Origin: JBLYYQ01 sp048550035
GTDB lineage: Bacteria; Nitrospinota_A; UBA7883; JBLYYQ01
Assembly: GCA_048550035.1 (NCBI GenBank)
Contig: JBLYYQ010000090.1
Coordinates: 1 to 20,793 of the forward strand
Reading direction: 5' to 3'
DNA: 20,793 nucleotides
In this document: piece after piece, positions 15,135-20,793 of the stretch
How the letters are laid out: each line of letters begins with the position of its first letter
Position numbering within the stretch: position 1 is the stretch's first letter
Made by a program: the position numbers and the translations under genes
The notes under the pieces: generated by a model
Told to the model about the DNA's origin: nothing
Database searches by the model: none
What the model saw: the letters and a program-made list of their open reading frames with translations, nothing else

Positions 15135-15857
15135 TTAACTTCGTCTTGTTCCTATTATCTGTAAAATAAAGATGAACATATTTATAAAATCAAGGTATAG
15201 CTTTAACGCTCCAAATAGTGCCATCTTTGTTGCAAGAGCTGGCTCAACTTTCACATCAACCGCCATGTTCTTAATCATCTGTGTATCGTATGCCGTCAGA
15301 CCTGCAAAAATCAAAACGCCAATATAGCTAATCATCAATTGCATTACGCTATTAGCTAAGAACATATTAACAACTGACGCTATTATCAACCCGATTAACC
15401 CAATAAATAAGAATGTCCCAAGAGCTGAGAGATCTTTTTTTGTGGTGTATCCAAAAAATGAAAGTGCCCCAAATGCTGTTGCAGTAATTAAAAATGCATA
15501 CGCAACCGATGTTGAAGTGTAGGCATATAATATCAATGATATCGTTATACCATTAATAGCCGCAAAGCTCATAAATGCAACCATCGCCGACATAACAGAC
15601 ATCTTTGGCAGCCGAAATGATATATATGCTACTAACCCTAGCTCTGCAATGACAGCTCCTATAAGTACAACGGGGTTGCTAACGATTCTCAGTAATGATT
15701 CATCGATTAAAATCGCGTATGAGACTATCCCTGTAACTGCCAGCCCAGATAACATCCAGTTATATACTTTCGACATAAAGAGTGCCATCTTTTGTGACTC
15801 AACATGTCGCGGTCTAAAACCTTCAACTGCTACTCCTGACCTATTTCGTTGAAACAT
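15135..15857 (-). CDS. Bax inhibitor-1/YccA family membrane protein
   Basis: Integral inner-membrane protein of the BI-1 (UPF0005/YccA) family; characterised members act as pH-sensitive calcium leak channels or modulate the FtsH protease. The 240-residue protein has a short cytosolic N-terminus (to about residue 30), then seven hydrophobic helices. Family signatures include FMSKVYNWMLSGLAVTGIVS, FAGLTAYDTQMIKNMA (the conserved AYDTQ with its Asp) and LYLDFINMFIFILQIIGTRR at the C-terminus. The ATG follows a strong AAGGAGAT site. Its leader shares a 15-base identical block (AATCTAGAAGGAGAT) with the lipoprotein gene at 14656. It is transcribed divergently from dut. Confidence 0.92.
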   Translation of the reverse strand: MFQRNRSGVAVEGFRPRHVESQKMALFMSKVYNWMLSGLAVTGIVSYAILIDESLLRIVSNPVVLIGAVIAELGLVAYISFRLPKMSVMSAMVAFMSFAAINGITISLILYAYTSTSVAYAFLITATAFGALSFFGYTTKKDLSALGTFLFIGLIGLIIASVVNMFLANSVMQLMISYIGVLIFAGLTAYDTQMIKNMAVDVKVEPALATKMALFGALKLYLDFINMFIFILQIIGTRRS

Positions 15858-15903
15858 TAATTTAATCTCCTTCTAGATTGCTTCTTACTTTGTTATTGTT
15901 AGA

Positions 15904-15932
15904 TTTATCACATTAGATACGATTAATGTCAA
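15904..15932 (-). promoter_or_regulatory. Promoter of the YccA-like gene
   Basis: Minus-strand TTGACA (15927-15932), 17 bases, then GATAAA (15904-15909) preceded by TGT as an extended -10. The start point would be near 15897, giving a leader of about 40 bases. Confidence 0.55.
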
Positions 15933-15996
15933 GTTAACTGTTCAATTGCAATAAATTTTCATCTACTATTTAAATTAATTTATTAATGGAAGAAAA

Positions 15997-16437
15997 ATGA
16001 TTTTAAAAGTTAAAAAACTCCATCCTGATGCATTGCTACCTGAAAAGGCGTATCAAGATGATCTAGCTTATGATCTCTTTGCGCTGCAAGAGAATATCAT
16101 TAAGCCTCTTGAAACCAAGAAGATCTCAACCGGCATAGCAATTGAACCTCCTGTTGGATATGGTTCATTAATTAAAGAACGTTCATCATTAGCATTAAAA
16201 GGGATAAAGTTAAGTGGTGGAGTCATTGATGGTGGATATCGAGGTGAAATTGTTATTATTGCCACCAATTTTGGGGATAAGGTTTTTACAATTCTTTCTA
16301 AAATGAAAATTGGACAGCTTATGATTACTAAAATTATCGATCTTGAAATTGAAGAGATTAAAGAATTAGATTCAACCGTCCGAGGGTCAAAAGGGTTCGG
16401 TTCGACCGGCAACTATTCTACCTCGAATCAGTTCTGA
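15997..16437 (+). CDS. dut: dUTP diphosphatase (dUTPase)
   Basis: Hydrolyses dUTP to dUMP and pyrophosphate, which keeps uracil out of DNA and supplies dTMP synthesis; works as a homotrimer. All five motifs are seen in 146 residues: motif 1 DDLAYDLFA, motif 2 KERSSLALKGI, motif 3 GGVIDGGYRGEI with the catalytic Asp and the uracil-stacking Tyr, motif 4 KIGQLMI, and motif 5 RGSKGFGSTG at the flexible C-terminus. Motif 1 reads L-A-Y-D-L where A-G-x-D-L is usual, a mild variant. The ATG has a GGAAG site 4 bases upstream. It converges on fliE. Confidence 0.95.
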   Translation: MILKVKKLHPDALLPEKAYQDDLAYDLFALQENIIKPLETKKISTGIAIEPPVGYGSLIKERSSLALKGIKLSGGVIDGGYRGEIVIIATNFGDKVFTILSKMKIGQLMITKIIDLEIEEIKELDSTVRGSKGFGSTGNYSTSNQF

Positions 16438-16462
16438 TTAGAGTTTCGTTAGCAACCGATAA

Positions 16463-16481
16463 TAACTTTTATTAAAAGTTA
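16463..16481. terminator. Possible bidirectional terminator between dut and fliE
   Basis: A perfect 19-base palindrome (TAACTTTTA-T-TAAAAGTTA) can form an 8-bp stem with a 3-base loop. It lies between the convergent dut and fliE stops and covers the fliE TAA. The stem is AT-rich and lacks a long T-run, so it is a weak candidate. Confidence 0.4.
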
Positions 16482-16781
16482 GCTACTACTATTTAAAATT
16501 TCTTTGTATCCTTCTAAGAGCTTGTTTCTTATGGTCATAGTTAGCTTGAATGCTGTTTCTGCCTTAGAAATTGCGATCATCGTTTCATGAATCGACTCTG
16601 ATTTGCCACTCGCTAGATCCTCTAACGATTTATCAGCCTCATTTTGCAATTTATTGACCTCCTTGATCGCATCAATAAGTTTTGAAGAAAATTCTCCTCC
16701 ATCAACTAGATTGCTAGAAGATTTGATGGAGGTCAGCATTGAATTAGCCTCTTTTAGAAATGTTGATTGAATTTTATCCAT
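16479..16781 (-). CDS. fliE: Flagellar hook-basal body protein FliE
   Basis: FliE joins the MS ring to the proximal rod of the flagellar basal body. The 100-residue protein has the family pattern: FSSKLIDAIKEVNKLQNEAD in the middle, then a SIHETMIAISKAETAFKLT block and the C-terminal RNKLLEGYKEILN (RNKx2xAYxE consensus). The ATG at 16781 overlaps the end of flgB by 8 bases, so the two are translationally coupled. No fliF follows; the next gene is dut on the other strand. Confidence 0.9.
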   Translation of the reverse strand: MDKIQSTFLKEANSMLTSIKSSSNLVDGGEFSSKLIDAIKEVNKLQNEADKSLEDLASGKSESIHETMIAISKAETAFKLTMTIRNKLLEGYKEILNSSS

Positions 16782-17172
16782 TTTCGACTAGACCTTTCAT
16801 AATAGAGGAAAGTTTCATCCTGGCAGTAATAATTGCATTGTAAAGAGTTGATATATTTGAAAGTTTAACTAATTCATTATCAACATCAACACTGTTATTA
16901 TCTAATCTTGGGCTACTCTCATCTCTGATTATCTGATATTTGCTCGTGCTACTTGCAGAGTCAGTCATATGAGAAGGATCGGTAGTTTTCATTGGCAAAT
17001 GACTAGCTAAGCTCTCTTCAAGGTTAGATTGGAATGAGCTAATATCTTGACTTTTATAATTTGGCGTTTCACTGTTTGCTATATTCTGACTAATCAGATT
17101 AAGTCTGGCTAAGTTTTGATCTAATGCCTCTTTCGAGAGTAAAAGTGACTTTCTATTAAAAATATCTATCAT
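16774..17172 (-). CDS. flgB: Flagellar basal-body rod protein FlgB
   Basis: Proximal rod subunit of the flagellum. The N-terminal rod motif, LNLISQNIANSETPNYKSQD (about residues 25-44), and the FlgB-type C-terminus, DNNSVDVDNELVKLSNISTL followed by YNAIITARMK, are clear. The second block (N-x-VD-x-x-x-E) separates FlgB from FlgC. The frame is open to a TTG at 17214, but that lies within the promoter, so I take the ATG at 17172 (MIDIFNRKSLLL), giving 132 residues, the normal length. It overlaps fliE by 8 bases. The usual flgC between flgB and fliE is absent. Confidence 0.9.
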   Translation of the reverse strand: MIDIFNRKSLLLSKEALDQNLARLNLISQNIANSETPNYKSQDISSFQSNLEESLASHLPMKTTDPSHMTDSASSTSKYQIIRDESSPRLDNNSVDVDNELVKLSNISTLYNAIITARMKLSSIMKGLVENG

Positions 17173-17204
17173 AATGGTGATTCCATGTTTGCCAATAGTA
17201 TGTC

Positions 17205-17233
17205 TTGCAAGCAATATGCCATAATGTTTTAAT
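17205..17233 (+). promoter_or_regulatory. Possible sigma-70 promoter of rpoH
   Basis: TTGCAA (17205-17210), 17 bases, then TTTAAT (17228-17233). It overlaps, on the opposite strand, the sigma-54 promoter of flgB, so the two may exclude each other. Tentative. Confidence 0.35.
17206..17221 (-). promoter_or_regulatory. Sigma-54 promoter of flgB-fliE
   Basis: The minus strand reads TGGCA-TATTGC-TTGCA: the GG (-24) and GC (-12) elements are 10 bases apart as sigma-54 requires, and both core boxes match consensus. The start point is near 17195, 23 bases before the flgB ATG. Early or middle flagellar genes are commonly under RpoN, so an RpoN and an FlrC/FlgR-type activator should exist elsewhere in the genome. 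Confidence 0.75.
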
Positions 17234-17273
17234 TTATAAAGATAGAATTACTATGTAATATGTAGGTGTGAAA

Positions 17274-18197
17274 ATGAAGAATCGTAGAAAAAAGGTAAGC
17301 ACGAAGCTTGCGCTCCCTAAGAAAAATCCGGTAGGTACGAAAAAAGCCCAAAAAAGAGAAGAATCGCTCGTATTACAAGATCCACTATATGCTTATCTTG
17401 AAAAAGTTAGGGCATACCCTCATTTAAGTAGGGAAGATGAGTTGGAAATAGCTATGGAGTATAAAAAGAGTGGTGATAAAGATGCAGCTGCAAGGCTTAT
17501 AACAGCAAACTTAGCATTGGTGATAAAGATCGCCTTTGGTTTTCGATCTCAATTTCAGAATATGCTAGATCTAATTCAAGAAGGTAATTATGGACTTCTA
17601 AAGGCAGTCCAGAGGTTTGATCCATTTAAGAAAGTGAGGTTCTCAACCTACGCAACTTACTGGATTAGAGCATATATGATCAAATACCTGCTAGATAATT
17701 GGCGGTTAGTTAAGGTTGGCACAACAAATATGAGACGTAAGCTGATCTACAATTTAAAAGATGTAGAGCAAAAGCTCTTAGAGGGAGGGATAGTTACACA
17801 TCCTAAGATGCTTGCTGGCTATTTTGGTGCTACTGAGAAGGATGTTGTTGATGTTCAAGCTAGCCTTGGCAAATCAGATAAATCTGTTGATGCGAAGCTT
17901 GATGATAACTCATCGACTAGCTATGCTGATATATTACCTGGTAGCTCTGGTGATTATATAACAGATATTATTGATGATGAAACAAAGCAGCGATTAGAAT
18001 CATTAATAGAAAAGTTTAAGGTTAACTTGAAAAAGTCTGATCTTGATATCTTAGATAATCGGATATTATCTGAAAATCGATTAACGCTCCAGAAGATAGG
18101 TGATCGACATAATATTACTAGAGAAGCAGTAAGGCAGGCTGAAGAACGTCTAATGACAAAACTAAAAACGTTTATTAAAGATAATTTTGACCTTTAA
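17274..18197 (+). CDS. rpoH: RNA polymerase sigma factor of the RpoH type
   Basis: Sigma-70 family group 3 factor, most like the heat-shock sigma of deltaproteobacteria. Region 2 is well preserved (NLALVIKIAFGFRSQFQNML, then DLIQEGNYGLLKAVQRFDP, then RFSTYATYWIRAYMIKYLLD), followed by the RpoH box-like NWRLVKVGTTNMRRKLIYNL, and region 4 with a helix-turn-helix (LTLQKIGDRHNITREAVRQA). No region 1.1 is present. Residues about 1-32 form a very basic, lysine-rich extension that precedes the usual DPLYAYLEKVR start. The frame opens at a GTG at 17268, but an AGG 7 bases before the ATG at 17274 favours the latter (307 residues). It is divergent from flgB and followed by dprA. Confidence 0.88.
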   Translation: MKNRRKKVSTKLALPKKNPVGTKKAQKREESLVLQDPLYAYLEKVRAYPHLSREDELEIAMEYKKSGDKDAAARLITANLALVIKIAFGFRSQFQNMLDLIQEGNYGLLKAVQRFDPFKKVRFSTYATYWIRAYMIKYLLDNWRLVKVGTTNMRRKLIYNLKDVEQKLLEGGIVTHPKMLAGYFGATEKDVVDVQASLGKSDKSVDAKLDDNSSTSYADILPGSSGDYITDIIDDETKQRLESLIEKFKVNLKKSDLDILDNRILSENRLTLQKIGDRHNITREAVRQAEERLMTKLKTFIKDNFDL

Positions 18198-18257
18198 TGT
18201 AAAGAAAACCACCACTTTTTTGATAATAGATTAAAGTGAGGTTAGCAAGATACAATT

Positions 18258-19370
18258 ATGAAAGATCAGAAATTTGCAACAATTGCGTTAAATAGTGTTC
18301 CATATATAACGCCAGTAATATTTCATAACCTGATTCGCAACTTTGGTAGTCCCCTTTCAGTCTTTAAAGCAACTCTTACCGATATAACACGAACATCAGG
18401 AGTAACCCCTTCACTTGCAAAAAATATCAAAGAACTAGATGTAGATAAAGTTGCTTATAAGCAGTTTATGATAGCTGACAAGCTAGGTGCGTGCATATAT
18501 ACATTTGATGAGCCAGGCTATCCTGAGCCGTTAAAATCTACTTTCACACCTCCACCTGTGATATCGCTACTAGGGAGCTTGCAAGAAGATGATAATATCT
18601 CTATTTCAGTAGTCGGATCACGAAGCCCGACAGTCTACGGTAAAGGTGTGACCGAACAGTTGGTGAGATCTTTAGTACAAGGGAATATATCGATAATATC
18701 AGGCTTAGCACGGGGGATAGATAAAGTAGCCCATGTGGCAACATTAGGAGCCGGTGGGAGGACAATTGCAGTTTTAGGTAATGGATTAAATCTTTACTAT
18801 CCGCCAGAGCATAGAAAGCTACAAGATACAATCGCAAAAGATGGTCTTGTTATTAGCCAGTTCCCATTTGATGCACCACCTGAGAGGATGAATTTCCCAA
18901 TGCGTAATTTCCTTGTTGCAACACTCTCACTAGGGACAGTAATAGTAGAAGCAGCCGAGAAGAGTGGAGCATTAATTACGGCAACCATTGCAGTAGAAGA
19001 AGGCAAAGAGGTATTTGCAATACCAGGCCTGATTAATTCTAGTAAGAGTAAAGGTCCACACAAGTTAATACAAAAGGGGGTGGCAAAGTTGATAGTAGAG
19101 GCATCTGATATTTTAGATGAGCTACCAGATTACCTGCTAAAAAAGATTGCATCCAAACTAGATCAAAAAGAGAGTGAGAAGGAGATGCGGATTGATCTTT
19201 CTTCTGATGAATCGTTGATATTTAAGGCATTAACAGGCTCTCCTAGCTATATAGATGATGTTTCGCAAATGAGCGGTCTACCTCTGAAAACTGTCTCTAG
19301 TTTACTATTAAATCTAGAGTTACGTGGCTTAGTCAAACAGAGTCCTGGTAAATATTTTCATAAATCTTAA
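18258..19370 (+). CDS. dprA: DNA processing protein DprA (Smf)
   Basis: DprA binds incoming single-stranded DNA and loads RecA during transformation; it is also widespread in non-competent bacteria. The 370-residue protein has the N-terminal SAM-like helical region (residues 1-70), the Rossmann-like DprA core with VVGSRSPTVYGKG (about 118-130), SGLARGIDKVAH and TIAVLGNGLNLYYPPEH (about 169-185), then PMRNFLVATLS and EGKEVFAIPG. A C-terminal winged helix (about residues 318-370) ends in GKYFHK. It lies 60 bases after rpoH and ahead of topA, the dprA-topA order known from many bacteria. No good ribosome binding site is evident before the ATG. Confidence 0.95.
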   Translation: MKDQKFATIALNSVPYITPVIFHNLIRNFGSPLSVFKATLTDITRTSGVTPSLAKNIKELDVDKVAYKQFMIADKLGACIYTFDEPGYPEPLKSTFTPPPVISLLGSLQEDDNISISVVGSRSPTVYGKGVTEQLVRSLVQGNISIISGLARGIDKVAHVATLGAGGRTIAVLGNGLNLYYPPEHRKLQDTIAKDGLVISQFPFDAPPERMNFPMRNFLVATLSLGTVIVEAAEKSGALITATIAVEEGKEVFAIPGLINSSKSKGPHKLIQKGVAKLIVEASDILDELPDYLLKKIASKLDQKESEKEMRIDLSSDESLIFKALTGSPSYIDDVSQMSGLPLKTVSSLLLNLELRGLVKQSPGKYFHKS

Positions 19371-19444
19371 TATTTTTACGATATTTGTATTATCTTCTTT
19401 AAAGGATTTATATAAATAAAAATAAATTGTTAAATATGGGTGTT

Positions 19445-20793
19445 ATGACGAAAAAGTTAATTATTGTCGAGTCTCCAGCAAAAGCTGTGACACTGAAGAA
19501 GTATCTAGGTAGAAGTGCCAAGGTTATGGCGACTGTTGGACATATAAAGAATCTTCCAAAATCTAAGCTAGGTGTTGATACCGATAATCAGTATCAAACA
19601 AGCTTTGTGACGATCAAGGGGAAGGGGAAGGTTCTAAAAGAGATCAAAAGCGCCTCCAAGCAGGTAGATGAGATATATCTTGCACCTGATCCTGATAGAG
19701 AAGGAGAAGCAATAGCCGATCATATTGCGACTGAATTAAAGAGCGATAAGCCACTTTACAGAGTAACTTTCAATGAGATTACTAAAAAAGCGGTTACTAA
19801 AGCTTTAGAAAATCCAGGGCAGATCAATAAGAATCGGGTTCAAGCTCAATTGACAAGACGGATATTAGACCGGCTTGTGGGATATAAGTTGTCGCCACTC
19901 TTATGGAATAAAGTTAGATTAGGGCTCTCTGCTGGGCGAGTTCAATCTGTCGCATTACATGTTGTGGTCAAACGTGAAAAAGAAATTCTTGCGTTTGTTC
20001 CAACAGAGTATTGGAACATTGAAGCTCTAGTAAAAAATAGTGATGATGCATATTTTATGACCAAGCTTATGAAGATAGATGGCAAAGCTGCTAAAATTGC
20101 TAATCAAGCAGAAGCAGAAGCCATCTTTAATCAGATAAGCAACTCACCGTTAACCATAAGCAAAATAGAGAAAAAAGAGAGGTCCCGTCATAGCGCGCCT
20201 CCATTTATTACCTCCACATTGCAACAAGAGGCTTCAAGGCGATTTCGATTCAATGCCCGTACCACAATGAGTGCTGCCCAGAAACTATACGAAGGGATGG
20301 AAGTTGGAAGTCATGGTCATGTAGGACTGATAACCTATATGAGAACAGATTCAACAAGGGTATCAGAAGATGCGCTTGACGCTGTTCGAGCGCAGATTGA
20401 GTCTGACTTTGGTTCAAAGTTTTTACCTAGCCAACCAAACTTTTATAAGAATAAAAAATCAGCTCAAGATGCCCACGAAGCGATTCGTCCAACCGATATA
20501 ACATTGACTCCAACAAAGGTTAAACCATTCCTAGGGAAACGAGAGTTTGTAATCTACGATATCATCTGGAAACGTTTTTTAGCATCACAGATGGCATCTG
20601 CAATCTTTGATAGGACTACTGTCGATCTAAAATCTGACAATAAAATATTAAGGGCAACAGGCTCTATAATGAAATTTAGCGGATTTTTAAAGGTCTATGA
20701 AGAGTCAAAAGAGGAAGAAGAGCTCCCGAGCGATTCTGGCTTAGATTCTAATATGATTCCACCATCAATTAAAGAAGGTGACGCTATGGAGAT
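19445..20793 (+). CDS. topA: DNA topoisomerase I (3' end outside window)
   Basis: Type IA topoisomerase that relaxes negative supercoils by single-strand passage. The N-terminal Toprim domain starts at KKLIIVESPAKA with the catalytic Glu, and the acidic DPDREGEA motif has Asp82 and Asp84. The active-site tyrosine is Tyr298 in GLITYMRTDSTRVS (codon at 20336-20338), followed by AHEAIRPT. About 449 residues are visible and the frame is open at the window edge, so the rest of the core and any C-terminal zinc fingers are not seen. The ATG at 19445 gives MTKKLIIVES; an in-frame ATG three codons earlier (19436) is possible. Neither has a strong ribosome binding site. Confidence 0.95.
   Translation, partial: MTKKLIIVESPAKAVTLKKYLGRSAKVMATVGHIKNLPKSKLGVDTDNQYQTSFVTIKGKGKVLKEIKSASKQVDEIYLAPDPDREGEAIADHIATELKSDKPLYRVTFNEITKKAVTKALENPGQINKNRVQAQLTRRILDRLVGYKLSPLLWNKVRLGLSAGRVQSVALHVVVKREKEILAFVPTEYWNIEALVKNSDDAYFMTKLMKIDGKAAKIANQAEAEAIFNQISNSPLTISKIEKKERSRHSAPPFITSTLQQEASRRFRFNARTTMSAAQKLYEGMEVGSHGHVGLITYMRTDSTRVSEDALDAVRAQIESDFGSKFLPSQPNFYKNKKSAQDAHEAIRPTDITLTPTKVKPFLGKREFVIYDIIWKRFLASQMASAIFDRTTVDLKSDNKILRATGSIMKFSGFLKVYEESKEEEELPSDSGLDSNMIPPSIKEGDAME

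Noticed and set aside
17173..17214. Longer flgB start at a TTG (17214)
   Set aside because: It lies on the sigma-54 promoter and adds 14 residues not expected for FlgB; the ATG at 17172 fits the family.

Overview
The window reads as an ordinary, AT-rich, densely packed bacterial chromosome segment with one small accessory stretch in the middle. Gene content and order point to a deltaproteobacterium-like lineage in the broad sense. The F-ATPase cluster starts with paired b-type subunits (b' then b, the b with an extra N-terminal hydrophobic segment) and lacks the a and c genes. A yceD-rpmF-plsX-fabH cluster follows it. A heat-shock-type sigma factor of the kind found in that group sits near dprA-topA, and a flagellar operon has a sigma-54-type promoter. 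I cannot name a genus.

Layout. (1) 1-1827, plus strand: the 3' part of rny (RNase Y) and a small basic protein of unknown function. (2) 1927-4822, minus strand: yceD(DUF177)-rpmF-plsX-fabH, the classic L32/phospholipid/fatty-acid initiation operon, with a strong sigma-70-like promoter just upstream. (3) 4909-10820, minus strand: ATP synthase genes in the transcription order b'-b-delta-alpha-gamma-beta-epsilon, with a promoter at about 10864-10892. (4) 10896-12241, minus strand: a type II restriction-modification pair, beta-class N6-adenine-type methyltransferase followed by HNH endonuclease. The endonuclease appears frameshifted near its 3' end, so that half of a probable zinc site lies out of frame. 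(5) 12242-14656, accessory-looking: a Dph6-related PP-loop ATPase (+), an exported protein of unknown function (-) and a small BamE/SmpA-like lipoprotein (-), interleaved with a ~98-bp repeat present in two near-identical direct copies and, more weakly, a third inverted degenerate copy. (6) 14894-14970: tRNA-His (-). (7) 15135-15857: a seven-helix Bax inhibitor-1/YccA-type membrane protein (-). (8) 15997-16437: dut (+). (9) 16479-17172: flgB-fliE (-), with no flgC between them and a good sigma-54 promoter upstream. (10) 17274-19370: rpoH-like sigma factor and dprA (+), then the 5' part of topA (+), which runs off the window.

Most of the window is housekeeping: RNA decay, lipid synthesis, energy, nucleotide hygiene, heat-shock transcription, DNA uptake/processing and topology. 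The parts worth a second look are the restriction-modification locus (frameshift, and an 8-bp-arm palindrome exactly over the methyltransferase promoter), the repeat family around the Dph6/exported/lipoprotein genes, and the contracted flgB-fliE unit. I did not find a CRISPR array, transposase, integrase, phage genes or a clearly new multi-gene system. All promoter and terminator calls are by eye from sequence patterns.
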